Positions 20,542-28,741 of a DNA stretch of 64,000 bases are shown here, in pieces. The position numbers and the translations under genes are program-made. Position 1 is the stretch's first letter. Every line of letters starts with the position of its first letter. The notes below the pieces were generated by a model. That model did no database searches. It worked only from the letters and a program-made list of their open reading frames with translations, and was not told where the DNA came from. Source of the DNA: Variovorax sp. (GTDB lineage Bacteria; Pseudomonadota; Gammaproteobacteria; Burkholderiales; Burkholderiaceae_C); contig SEGS01000012.1 in NCBI GenBank assembly GCA_004210915.1, forward strand, positions 1 through 64,000, in the 5' to 3' direction.

Positions 20542-21038
20542 TGCAACGCCCCCCAGGCGCTGGCCGATTCGTTCAGGTGCAGGCTCATGACCACGGCATT
20601 CTCGCGTTGGCTGCCGGCCGCCGGGTAGTAGCCCTTGCGCAGGCCGACGCTCCGAAAGCCGTGGCGCAGGTAGACCGCCTGCGCGCGCCCGTTGCTCTCG
20701 CGCACTTCCAGCCACAGCCACTGCGCGCCCTGCGCGCGCGACCAGCCACCGAGCGCCTGCAGCAGCATCGGCGCCCAACCTTGCCGCTGGAATTCGGGCG
20801 CCACGGTGAAGTTGAGCAGGTGGACCTCGTCGACGCCCTTCATGGCGACGAAATAGCCGATCAGCGTGTCGCCGCCCATGAGCAGCTGACAGTGGTAGCC
20901 GGCCGCCATCGAATCGATGAAATTGGCACGCGTCCAGGGATGGCTGTAGGCACGCTGCTCAACGGCACAGACGGCGTCGAGCCGCTCGATCGTCAGCGCC
21001 TCGAGGTGCGCTTCCAGCGGCTGGAGGACCGCACTCAT
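20538..21038 (-). CDS. rimI: Ribosomal protein S18 alanine N-acetyltransferase
   Basis: A 166-residue GNAT acetyltransferase. The acetyl-CoA site is in FQRQGWAPMLLQALGG, preceded by VHLLNFTVAPE, and WLEVRESNGRAQAVYLRHGF is the usual RimI second half. RimI acetylates the N-terminal alanine of S18. It overlaps tsaB upstream and the UDG-like gene downstream by four bases each (ATGA), and the tsaB-rimI pairing is widespread, which supports the assignment over other GNATs. Confidence 0.92.
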   Translation of the reverse strand: MSAVLQPLEAHLEALTIERLDAVCAVEQRAYSHPWTRANFIDSMAAGYHCQLLMGGDTLIGYFVAMKGVDEVHLLNFTVAPEFQRQGWAPMLLQALGGWSRAQGAQWLWLEVRESNGRAQAVYLRHGFRSVGLRKGYYPAAGSQRENAVVMSLHLNESASAWGALQ

Positions 21039-21739
21039 GACGCCGCCGCCTGCGCCGTGGCGGCCGCCTTGAGCGCGACGCGCTCTTCGGTCGTTTGCGC
21101 CACCTTGTCGCGCACATAGAGCGGCCAGGCTTCGGCGGCGGGCACGCTGCGCCCAGCCGCCAGCAGCCCCGGCGCCAGGCGCAGCATGGCTTCGGCCGTG
21201 GGCAGCACCTCGTGACGCGCCGCGGCGGCAGGCAGGCGATCGCCGTAGGCGGCGAAGGCGTTGCCGGCCAGCGCCCAGCCCGCAGGCACGACCAGCGCCT
21301 CGGGCGCCAGCAGTTCGGGCGCGCCGGCCATGCCCACCGGATCGGCTTCGAAATCGAAGGCCGCGGCGTAGAGCTGGTCCATGCGCGCATCGAGCACGGC
21401 GACCACGCGTTGGGCGCCGAAGCGGAAGCGCGCTTCTTCGGCCAGCGCATGCAATGTGTCGATCGGCAGCAGGCGCAAGCCGGCGCCGAGCGCCAGACCC
21501 TGCGCGACCGCACAGGCCGTACGCAGGCCGGTGAACGAACCGGGCCCGCGGCCGAAGGCAATGGCGTCGAGCCCAGCGAGTTCGAGGCCGGCTTCCGCCA
21601 GCAGCCGCCGCACGGCGGGAATGAGCGTCGCCGAGGCCTGCGCGCCGCCTGCGCCGTGGTGCGTGAACACGGCATCGCCATGCTGCACGGCCACCGACAG
21701 GTGCTCGGTGCTGGTGTCGAAGGCGAGCAGCCTAGACAT
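21035..21739 (-). CDS. tsaB: tRNA t6A synthesis protein TsaB
   Basis: A 234-residue ASKHA-fold partner of TsaD in N6-threonylcarbamoyladenosine synthesis at tRNA position 37. The N-terminus LLAFDTSTEHLSVAVQ and the segment AFGRGPGSFTGLRTACAVAQGLALG are diagnostic. The ATG at 21739 is preferred to a GTG two codons upstream. The gene is first of a tightly overlapping run with rimI and the UDG-like gene. The other t6A gene in the window, tsaC, is about 6 kb away. Confidence 0.93.
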   Translation of the reverse strand: MSRLLAFDTSTEHLSVAVQHGDAVFTHHGAGGAQASATLIPAVRRLLAEAGLELAGLDAIAFGRGPGSFTGLRTACAVAQGLALGAGLRLLPIDTLHALAEEARFRFGAQRVVAVLDARMDQLYAAAFDFEADPVGMAGAPELLAPEALVVPAGWALAGNAFAAYGDRLPAAAARHEVLPTAEAMLRLAPGLLAAGRSVPAAEAWPLYVRDKVAQTTEERVALKAAATAQAAAS

Positions 21740-21836
21740 CGCCACGCGCTGCCCGGGCGGGTTCCGTACAGAGGAAGGACAAGGGGGCGAGGCGCATGCG
21801 GCAATTATCGAACAGCGCCGCGCCGGCGCTGCGCGC

Positions 21837-22757
21837 TCAGCGGTAGCCGGGCTCGTTCGGGTTGTGGATGATCCAGATCAGGTTGCCGCTGGAGAAGTCC
21901 CCCATGCCGCCGCCCGCGAAGATCAAGCGGCCCTGACCCTTGTAGGTCATCTCGAAACGGTGCCGGTCGCTGCCGAAGTAGAACGGGATCCAGGCCTTGC
22001 CCGTGACATAAGCGCCCTGGTCGGTCGGCGAGCCGGCGAGGTCGGTGACCTGCTTGGTCGACATGCCGATCTGCAGACGCGCGAACTTGCTGTTGGCAGC
22101 GGGGCGGCCGGTGATCTCGCCTTCGAAATCGTTCAACCCCTTGACGGTGCGGCCGCTACCGGCTTCGACCTTGGAGGAATCGACCACGTTGCCGCGCGCG
22201 TCCATCCCGGCTTTGCCTGCCGTCGAGGTGGCGGGCTCCGGCGCAGCCGCGGCAGCAGCCGCCGGTGCCGGTGCAGCGGCGGCCGCGGCGCGTGGCGACT
22301 CGGCCGCCGGCTCGCCACAGCGTGCGAGGTCGATCGTGCGCTGTCCGCCCTTGGCGACGAAACGGTAGTCCACCACGGTGGTCGTCACCGTGCCGCCCGA
22401 AAAGCCTGGCGATGTCGCGCGGCAGCGGAAGAAGGTGCGGTCGGCATCGTTGATCGCGTACGTCCCGGCGGGGGCGCCGCGAGCGCCTGGCTTGGCGAGC
22501 TCCAGCGTGACCAGCTGGCCGACCAGGTCCTTCTTCACGCGTGCGGTGTTGCCGGCGTTGAAGGCGTTCTTGAGCGCGTCGTACGTCATGCCTTGCGGGG
22601 CGCGCGCGGCCGGTGGCGGCGGGGCAGCCGCCGGCGCCGAGCGCGCAGCGGGCGAAGGGGCCGGCGCGGCAGCGGTGGATGAAGGGGGCTGGTTGGCGCA
22701 ACCGGCGAGCAGCGCGCCGAGGCCGGCCATTGCGGCCAGGTGAGAGATACGTGTCAC
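21837..22757 (-). CDS. BamE/SmpA-like outer-membrane lipoprotein
   Basis: A 306-residue lipoprotein of unknown function. The GTG start at 22757 has GGAG eight bases upstream and yields a textbook lipobox, LLAGC, with C20. Two alanine/proline-rich linkers flank a middle domain around TYDALKNAFNAGNTARVKKD. The C-terminal 80 residues, from FARLQIGMSTKQVTDLAG to the end, resemble the BamE/SmpA fold, which in BamE binds the outer-membrane assembly complex. The size and the low-complexity linkers make it clearly not BamE itself. It is divergent from the SRPBCC gene and lies 97 bp before tsaB. Confidence 0.75.
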   Translation of the reverse strand: MTRISHLAAMAGLGALLAGCANQPPSSTAAAPAPSPAARSAPAAAPPPPAARAPQGMTYDALKNAFNAGNTARVKKDLVGQLVTLELAKPGARGAPAGTYAINDADRTFFRCRATSPGFSGGTVTTTVVDYRFVAKGGQRTIDLARCGEPAAESPRAAAAAAPAPAAAAAAAPEPATSTAGKAGMDARGNVVDSSKVEAGSGRTVKGLNDFEGEITGRPAANSKFARLQIGMSTKQVTDLAGSPTDQGAYVTGKAWIPFYFGSDRHRFEMTYKGQGRLIFAGGGMGDFSSGNLIWIIHNPNEPGYR

Positions 22758-22897
22758 TGAAGAACTCCAGGTGGTGTGGGTCGCCGTATGACCGGGCGGT
22801 TGACCGGGCGGTGCCGCGGCCGCCCGCATGGTAGCGCTTGCACGTGGCTTTTCGCATCGCCAGAATGGCGGGCGCCACGCCCACCGCAAGGAACCCC

Positions 22898-23386
22898 ATG
22901 GAAGACAGCGCCAGCCCCGCCCCGCCCGAGACGCACGACCTCTTCATCTCCCGCCTGCTGCGCGCGCCGCGTGCGGCGGTGTGGAATGCGTGGTCGGACC
23001 CGGACCGCCTCAGGGTCTGGTGGTGTCCGCAACCATGGACGACCGAGGTGCTCGCCTTCGATATGCGGCCGGGCGGCGCCTTTCATACGCTGATGCAGGG
23101 GCCGGACGGCGGGAAGAGCGACAACCCGGGCTCGTTCCTCGAGGTCGTTCCGCAATCGCGGATCGCGGTGACGTCGATGCTGCTGGCCGACTGGCGCCCG
23201 GCCGCGCCATGGATGCCCTTCTCGGCGGTCATCACGATGGCCGACGAAGGCGAGGGCACGCGCTACACCGCGACCGTCATGCACCCCGATGCGGCAACGC
23301 GCGACCGCCACGAAGCCATGGGTTTCTTCGAGGGTTGGAACATCTGCATCGACCAGCTCGACAGCTTCGCGCTGGCGAACCCGTAG
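22898..23386 (+). CDS. SRPBCC (AHSA1-like) domain protein
   Basis: A 162-residue START-like fold protein. FISRLLRAPRAAVWNAWSDP and RVWWCPQPWTT at the N-terminus, MRPGGAFHTLM in the middle and GFFEGWNICIDQLDSF at the end are characteristic of the AHSA1 group. Many such proteins bind hydrophobic ligands; no specific role is known. The ATG at 22898 has AAGGAA at good spacing. The stop shares a base with the likely GTG start of the NlpC/P60 gene. Confidence 0.88.
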   Translation: MEDSASPAPPETHDLFISRLLRAPRAAVWNAWSDPDRLRVWWCPQPWTTEVLAFDMRPGGAFHTLMQGPDGGKSDNPGSFLEVVPQSRIAVTSMLLADWRPAAPWMPFSAVITMADEGEGTRYTATVMHPDAATRDRHEAMGFFEGWNICIDQLDSFALANP

Positions 23387-23919
23387 TGGGGCAAGGTGCG
23401 CCGCAGACGCGGCCGGCACGCGCCACATCGGGCTTGTGCGTGGCGGCCGTGGTGGCCGCGCTGTGCGTGCTGGCCGGTTGCAGCAGCCCACCGACCGCAT
23501 CCTCGCGGTCGGCCGGGCCCTCGCGCGCGCCGACGCTTCCGGCGTTGTCGGTCGAGCAGGCCAGCGACGTGGCGATCCACGCGCTCGGGCTGGTCGGCAC
23601 GCCGTACCGCTACGGCGGCAACACGATCGAAGGCGGCTTCGACTGCAGCGGACTGATCAACTTCGTCTACCGCACGCGCACCGGCCTGTCGCCGCCGCGC
23701 ACGGTCGCCGCGCTCGCGGGCATGGGCGAGCCGGTGGCGGCGCGCGATCTGCGCACGGGTGATCTCGTTCTGTTCGGCGCGGGCCGCCCCAGCCACGCGG
23801 GCATCTATGTGGGCGAGGGGCGTTTCGTGCACGCGCCATCGAGCGGCGGCACGGTGCGGCTCGACCGGCTCGATGGCGTCTACTGGGCGCGCCAGGCGCT
23901 GTCCGGGCGCCGGCCCTGA
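23386..23919 (+). CDS. NlpC/P60 family lipoprotein peptidase
   Basis: A predicted cell-wall endopeptidase cleaving peptidoglycan stem peptides. The catalytic set is C87 in GGFDCSGLINFVYR, H137 in RPSHAGIYVG and H149 in GRFVHAP. A lipobox LAGC with C32 follows a hydrophobic stretch, so it should be anchored to a membrane facing the periplasm. The GTG start at 23386 overlaps the SRPBCC stop by one base; a GTG at 23440 would shorten the signal. A 7-bp hairpin spans its stop. The gene precedes a PBP4-type enzyme, giving two peptidoglycan-active genes in a row. Confidence 0.87.
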   Translation: MGQGAPQTRPARATSGLCVAAVVAALCVLAGCSSPPTASSRSAGPSRAPTLPALSVEQASDVAIHALGLVGTPYRYGGNTIEGGFDCSGLINFVYRTRTGLSPPRTVAALAGMGEPVAARDLRTGDLVLFGAGRPSHAGIYVGEGRFVHAPSSGGTVRLDRLDGVYWARQALSGRRP

Positions 23920-23928
23920 GCGGCCGGC
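23909..23928. other. GC-rich hairpin over the stop codon of the NlpC/P60 gene
   Basis: GCCGGCC (23909-23915) pairs perfectly with GGCCGGC (23922-23928) across a six-base loop containing the TGA stop. No T-run follows. It may be a U-less terminator or an mRNA 3'-end stabiliser. Confidence 0.4.
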
Positions 23929-23997
23929 TCCCACGAAGGCACGAACGCGCGCGGCGCGCCGGCGCGGGCCGCGTGAGGGCGCCGGGATAATCCCGCG

Positions 23998-25404
23998 ATG
24001 CGTGCCGTCTCCCTCCTTGCCCTTTCGCTCCTCTCCTCTCTGGTTTGCACCGGCGCCCTCGCCCAGACGCTGCCCCCCGAAGTCGATGCCGCGCTGACGC
24101 GCGCCAAGGTGCCGCGCGATGCCGTCACGTTGCTGGTCGCCGATGCCGACGGCGTGCGGCCGCCGCGCCTGGCCTGGCGGCCGCAGGTGCCGGTCAATCC
24201 GGCGTCGATCATGAAGGTGGTCACGACCTATGCGGCGCTCGACCTGCTCGGCGCGGCCTACACATGGGCCACGCCGGTCTACATCGACGGCCCGGTGCGC
24301 AACGGCGTGCTCGAAGGCAACCTCTACATCCAGGGCCGGGGCGATCCGAAGCTGGTGCTCGAGCGCCTGTGGCTGCTGCTGCGGCGCGTCCAGGGGCTGG
24401 GCATCCACACCATCGGCGGCGACATCGTGCTCGACCGCAGCGCCTTCGACGTGCCGGCGACCGACCCGAACGCGTTCGACGGCGAGGGCCTGCGCCCCTA
24501 CAACGCGGCGCCCGATGCCTTGCTGGTCAACTTCAAGTCGGTGGTCATGACCTTCGTGCCGGACCGCGACGCGCAGACCGCGCAGGTGAACTTCGAGCCC
24601 TACCTGGCCGGCGTCGGCACGCAGGCCACGGTGCCACTGTCGGCCGGGCACTGCGGTGACTACCGCGCGACGCTGGCGCCCGAGTTCGCTGACCCGGCGC
24701 GCATCCGCTTCGCCGGCACATATCCGGCGGCTTGCGGCGAGAAAACCTGGGCTGTGGCCTATGCCGATCCGCGCAGCTACGCAGCCCGCGCGATCGGCGG
24801 ACTCTGGGCCGAGATGGGCAGCAAGCTCAAGGGCCAGGTGCGCGACGGGCGCGTGCCCGCGGCGCTCAAGCCGGTCTTCGAGGCCGAGTCGCCGCCGCTG
24901 TCCGAAGTGATCCGCGACATCAACAAATACAGCAACAACGTGATGGCCCAGCAAGTCTTCCTGACCGTCGGGCTACAGCAGCAGAAGCGCGGCTCGCCCG
25001 ATGGCGCGCGCGATGCCATGCGCCAGTGGTGGAACGAGCGCATCGGCACGGGCGAAGGCCAGCCGGTGTTCGACAACGGCGCGGGCCTCTCGCGCGACGA
25101 GCGCATCAGCGCCGCGGCACTGGCGAAGATGCTGCAGATCGCCTGGAAGTCGCCGGTGATGCCCGAACTGATGGCGTCGCTGCCGTCGCTGGGCGTTGAC
25201 GGCACCTTGCGCCGCCGCGCGCTGCGCTCGGGCGGCGCGGCGCACCTGAAAACCGGCACGCTGCGCGACGCCTCCGGCATCGCCGGCTATGTGCACGGGG
25301 CGAGCGGTCGACGCTATGTGCTGGTGGCCATCGCCAACCACGCCAATGCCGGCGCCGCGCGCCCGGCCTTCGATGCGCTGGTCGACTGGGCCGCAAGAGA
25401 CTGA
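23998..25404 (+). CDS. dacB: D-alanyl-D-alanine carboxypeptidase/endopeptidase, PBP4 type
   Basis: A 468-residue periplasmic class C penicillin-binding protein. The signal peptide ends TGALA at about residue 22. Active-site motifs are SIMK (70-73), SNN (312-314) and KTG (418-420), and the wide gap between the first two is the large insert domain typical of PBP4. It trims or cleaves peptidoglycan cross-links. It follows the NlpC/P60 gene by 78 bp. Length and motif spacing match the family, so the gene is intact. Confidence 0.93.
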   Translation: MRAVSLLALSLLSSLVCTGALAQTLPPEVDAALTRAKVPRDAVTLLVADADGVRPPRLAWRPQVPVNPASIMKVVTTYAALDLLGAAYTWATPVYIDGPVRNGVLEGNLYIQGRGDPKLVLERLWLLLRRVQGLGIHTIGGDIVLDRSAFDVPATDPNAFDGEGLRPYNAAPDALLVNFKSVVMTFVPDRDAQTAQVNFEPYLAGVGTQATVPLSAGHCGDYRATLAPEFADPARIRFAGTYPAACGEKTWAVAYADPRSYAARAIGGLWAEMGSKLKGQVRDGRVPAALKPVFEAESPPLSEVIRDINKYSNNVMAQQVFLTVGLQQQKRGSPDGARDAMRQWWNERIGTGEGQPVFDNGAGLSRDERISAAALAKMLQIAWKSPVMPELMASLPSLGVDGTLRRRALRSGGAAHLKTGTLRDASGIAGYVHGASGRRYVLVAIANHANAGAARPAFDALVDWAARD

Positions 25405-25508
25405 TCCAGCGCCGCAGGCTGTAGGCGCCGGCCGATTGCGACGGACCTGCGGCCTGCCCAGAATCGACGCGAGTTCGGGCCAAGGAACCGGACCGCAGGA
25501 GACAACGC

Positions 25509-27092
25509 ATGTACACAAGACTTTTGCACGCCGTCGTGCTGGCCAGCGCCGCGGCGATCCTGGCCGCTTGCGGCGGCGGTGACGGCGGCGCCGGAGGCGT
25601 TGGCAACGTCTTCGTGCCGCAACCGCCGGCGCCACCGCCGCCCGAGGACACGGGCCGCGGCTCGGTGGTGACGAACCCGCCGCCGCAGATCACGCGGCTG
25701 TCGGTCGACCAGTTCAAGAACCTGCTCGAACTCGACGCCTCGGGCCGTGCGCTGCTGCAGGTGGCGGGCGTGCCCCGCTGCGGCATCGAGACCCGCTACC
25801 TCGAATACCGCACCGTCGGCGGGCAGGGCGAGCCGACCAATGCCACCGCCGCTGTGATGGTTCCCGCGGGCACCGACGCAGCCTGCAACGGACCGCGCCC
25901 TGTCGTGCTTTACGCCCACGGCACCACCGCCGCCCGCAGCTACAACCTGGCGCGCTGGACCGATCGCGACCAGCCGGCCGCGGGCGAAGGCGTGGTGGTC
26001 GCAGCGATGCTGGCCGCACAGGGCTACATCGTCGTGGCGCCGAACTACGCGGGCTACGACGCCTCGACACTGCCCTATCACCCGTACCTCAACGGCGACC
26101 AGCAGGGCAAGGACATGGTCGATGCGTTGACCGCTGCGCGGCGCACCTTCAAGTCGATGGATGCCACCGACGGCGGCACCCTGTTCATCACCGGCTATTC
26201 GCAAGGCGGGTACGTGGCCATGGCCGCGCACCGGGAGCTGCAGGCGCTCGGCCAGACCGTCACCGCGTCGGCGCCCCTGTCGGCGCCCTCGGCCATCAGC
26301 CTGCTGACCGACTACAACTTCATGGGCTGGCCGGCGCTGGGCAGCACGGTGTTCGTGCCCATGCTGTCCACCAGCTGGCAGCGCCAGTTCGGCGACGTCT
26401 ACAAAGACACCAGCGACATCTACGAAGCGCCCTACGCCGCCGGGATCGATACCTTGCTGCCGACGCTGGCGCCGACGGAGAGCCTGTTCACCGAGGGGCG
26501 GCTGCCGCAGTTGGCGCTGTACCCCACCAACGCCAGCCCCGGGCCGATCGACCCGGCACTGGCCTTGCAGTACGGGCCGGGCAACCTGGTGCGCCAGAGC
26601 TATCTGACGCAAGCCAACAACGACATCCAGGCCTACCCCTGCCCCGGCAACGCCCTGCCGCCCACGGCCGCGTCATTGGGATCGGCCAGCCCGCTGGACT
26701 GCCGGCCCGCACTCGGCTTCAGGCGCGCGGCCGTGGCCAACGATCTGCGCAACTGGCTGCCGACGCGGCCGGTGCTGATGTGTGGCGGGGCGAACGACCC
26801 GACCGTCAACTTCATCAGCACGCGCGCCACGGCGGGCTATTTCGCGGCACGCGGCATGCCGCCTGCGGCGCTGACGGTGGTCGATCTGGAAGACACGGCG
26901 GTCAATGACGCCTACGCGTCGGCGCGAGGCGGCTTCGCGCAGGCCAAGGCCGGGCTGGCCGCCAGCACCGAAGGCAGCGAGGAAGACAAGGCGCGCGCCG
27001 TCACGCTCGCGTACCACGGCAGCCTGGTCCCGCCGTTCTGCCTGGCGGCAGCGCGCGGTTTTTTCCAGGGTGTGTTGGCCGCTGGCGGCTGA
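25509..27092 (+). CDS. Secreted lipase/esterase-like lipoprotein (alpha/beta hydrolase)
   Basis: A 527-residue exported hydrolase. The lipobox ILAAC has C21, followed by a glycine- then proline-rich linker. LYAHGTTAARSYN carries the HG oxyanion motif, the nucleophile is S231 in TGYSQGGYVAMAAH, and the acid is probably in MCGGANDPTVNF. The pattern resembles fungal and bacterial secretory lipases. The substrate is unknown. AGGAGA lies eight bases before the ATG. Its TGA abuts the TGA of the convergent hypothetical gene with no base between them. Confidence 0.85.
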   Translation: MYTRLLHAVVLASAAAILAACGGGDGGAGGVGNVFVPQPPAPPPPEDTGRGSVVTNPPPQITRLSVDQFKNLLELDASGRALLQVAGVPRCGIETRYLEYRTVGGQGEPTNATAAVMVPAGTDAACNGPRPVVLYAHGTTAARSYNLARWTDRDQPAAGEGVVVAAMLAAQGYIVVAPNYAGYDASTLPYHPYLNGDQQGKDMVDALTAARRTFKSMDATDGGTLFITGYSQGGYVAMAAHRELQALGQTVTASAPLSAPSAISLLTDYNFMGWPALGSTVFVPMLSTSWQRQFGDVYKDTSDIYEAPYAAGIDTLLPTLAPTESLFTEGRLPQLALYPTNASPGPIDPALALQYGPGNLVRQSYLTQANNDIQAYPCPGNALPPTAASLGSASPLDCRPALGFRRAAVANDLRNWLPTRPVLMCGGANDPTVNFISTRATAGYFAARGMPPAALTVVDLEDTAVNDAYASARGGFAQAKAGLAASTEGSEEDKARAVTLAYHGSLVPPFCLAAARGFFQGVLAAGG

Positions 27093-27521
27093 TCAGGCGA
27101 CCTGCGCGTCGGCAGCAACGCCCGACGGCTTGCGGGCTGGTGGTTGCGGGTCGGCCAGGATCAATGCCGCGCGGTAGGCCGATCGGCCCGCTGTCTTGGT
27201 GTGGGCCACCAGCTGCTTCCATTGCCGCTCCCGTTCGTGCGGCGACGGATCGATCGGGCTGTTCAGCAGGGTCTGACTGACGTCGAGCAAGGCGCAGGCC
27301 GAAGTCAGGCAGAAATGGACGGCCGAGTGTTCAGGGCGCGACCGGTAGCTTTCGGCCTCGGCGCTCTGGGCCACGGCCTGCGCCTCCACGGGCAGCTTGG
27401 CGAGTTCGGTCGGACTATAGAAAAGGACGCCAGGTGCGGCGGCCTGGACGCGTGCGAGCACCTGTTCGATGGCGAGCATCGCATCTTCGATCAGCGGCGC
27501 CTCGGGCGATTTAGGGGTCAT
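27093..27521 (-). CDS. Hypothetical protein
   Basis: A 142-residue cytoplasmic protein not recognised. It is mostly helical in appearance, with IEDAMLAIEQVLARVQAAAPG at the N-terminus and a short basic, proline-rich C-terminus. Two cysteines (in HFCLTSACALLD) are close together but form no known motif. A good ribosome site, GGAGG, lies six bases before the ATG at 27521, which supports real expression. Its 211-bp upstream region holds two inverted repeats. There is no signal peptide and no membrane segment. Confidence 0.65.
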   Translation of the reverse strand: MTPKSPEAPLIEDAMLAIEQVLARVQAAAPGVLFYSPTELAKLPVEAQAVAQSAEAESYRSRPEHSAVHFCLTSACALLDVSQTLLNSPIDPSPHERERQWKQLVAHTKTAGRSAYRAALILADPQPPARKPSGVAADAQVA

Positions 27522-27622
27522 GGGCGATCCTCCCCGGGATCTTTTTGTTTGGAAAATTTGCCAACCGGATCTTGCCAGCGCATCGGCCCCGCCGACCCGT
27601 CCGAAGCCTTCGAACTGGCAAA

Positions 27623-27640
27623 TTGAACACAAAAGTTCAA
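27623..27640. promoter_or_regulatory. Inverted repeat upstream of the hypothetical gene
   Basis: TTGAAC (27623-27628) and GTTCAA (27635-27640) form a perfect 6-bp dyad around ACAAAA. A second dyad, GCCAC-ATT-GTGGC (27648-27660), follows. Both lie 100-140 bp upstream of the 27521 start and are AT-richer than their surroundings, as expected for a promoter/operator region. The binding protein is unknown. Confidence 0.3.
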
Positions 27641-27715
27641 CTATTTGGCCACATTGTGGCGGGTTCGCGACCTTGCGGTCCGACGCCGCAGCGCCGCGGG
27701 CGGGCCTCGACGTGA

Positions 27716-27736
27716 GCGTCAGGCGTCAGGCGTCAG
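27716..27736. repeat. Three tandem copies of a 7-bp unit at the end of tsaC
   Basis: GCGTCAG is repeated three times exactly (27716-27722, 27723-27729, 27730-27736). The tsaC stop is in the copy nearest the gene. Because the unit is 7 bp and contains TGA on the minus strand, the three copies place a stop codon in all three frames. Confidence 0.85.
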
Positions 27737-28734
27737 GCAGCGGCCGCGCGCTGCAGCCGGTCGCGCACACCTTCCCACTCGCCCGTGTCGGGCGGTGTTT
27801 CCACCCAGATCAGCTTGACGCCTTGCGCGTCCAATTCGCGCAGCACGGCGAACAGCTGTTGCGCGCAGGCGGCCGCGTCGTCGGGCATGCGCCGCTGGAT
27901 CACGCGCGCCGACCGGCTGCGCGGCACGCTGCGCGCCCAGACCGCGATGTGCGCGGCGCTCGCGCCCAGCACGTCAAGTCCGGTCTGGATCGCGCGCGCA
28001 TCCATCAGCCGCACCTTGGCGTTGGGCGCGTAGTGCGCCTCCAGCGTGCCCGACGCGCGCGGATCGGGCGCGGCCAGCGTGTCGCGGTCCTGCAGGCGCT
28101 CGCCGGTGGCGGCTTCGATCTGCACGCGCGAGATGGCGCCAGGCCGCAGCAGCACCGGCGCGCCGCGACTGCAGTCGACGATGGTCGATTCGATGCCGAC
28201 CGCGCACGGCCCACCGTCCAGGACCAGCAGGTCATCGCCGAATTCCTCGTGCACATGCAGGGCAGTGGTCGGACTGACGCGGCCGAAACGGTTGGCGCTG
28301 GGCCCGGCCAGCCCCGGTACGCCGTGCTCGGCGCATGCGGCGAGCAGCGCCTGCGCGACCGGATGCGCGGGGCAGCGCAGACCGATGGTGTCCTGCCCGC
28401 CCGCCGCCGCCGTGCCCACACCGGGCTGGCGCGTCACGATCAGCGTCAGCGGCCCCGGCCAGAAGGCCTGCACCAGCTTTTGCGCAAACGGCGGCAGCGG
28501 CTGGGCGAAGCGCGACAGCGCCTCGGTGCCCTTGGGACCGGCGGCCACGTGGACGATCAGCGGGTGGTCGCTCGGCCGCCCCTTGGCCGCGAAGATACCG
28601 GCCACCGCGCTGTCGCTGCCGGCGTCGGCGCCGAGGCCATAGACCGTTTCAGTCGGGAACGCCACCAGCCCGCCGGCGCGCAACACGCGGGCGGCTTCGT
28701 CGATGGCTTCGGCCGTGCGGCCGTCGAGGATCAT
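27733..28734 (-). CDS. tsaC: L-threonylcarbamoyladenylate synthase, Sua5 type
   Basis: Makes threonylcarbamoyl-AMP for tRNA t6A37 modification. The 333-residue length shows the two-domain Sua5 form rather than the short TsaC: YrdC domain first (FPTETVYGLG 26-35, KGRPSDHP 51-58), then the C-terminal Sua5 domain after the linker GTLEAHYAPNAKV. The ATG at 28734 lies 7 bp after the purK stop, so it is third in a purE-purK-tsaC run. The gene ends in three tandem 7-bp repeats. Confidence 0.93.
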   Translation of the reverse strand: MILDGRTAEAIDEAARVLRAGGLVAFPTETVYGLGADAGSDSAVAGIFAAKGRPSDHPLIVHVAAGPKGTEALSRFAQPLPPFAQKLVQAFWPGPLTLIVTRQPGVGTAAAGGQDTIGLRCPAHPVAQALLAACAEHGVPGLAGPSANRFGRVSPTTALHVHEEFGDDLLVLDGGPCAVGIESTIVDCSRGAPVLLRPGAISRVQIEAATGERLQDRDTLAAPDPRASGTLEAHYAPNAKVRLMDARAIQTGLDVLGASAAHIAVWARSVPRSRSARVIQRRMPDDAAACAQQLFAVLRELDAQGVKLIWVETPPDTGEWEGVRDRLQRAAAA

Positions 28735-28741
28735 GGGGCGT

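Noticed and set aside
22828-23400. N-terminal extension joining the NlpC/P60 gene with the SRPBCC region in another frame
   Set aside because: The SRPBCC gene fits its own frame perfectly; the lipoprotein signal defines the NlpC/P60 start near 23386.
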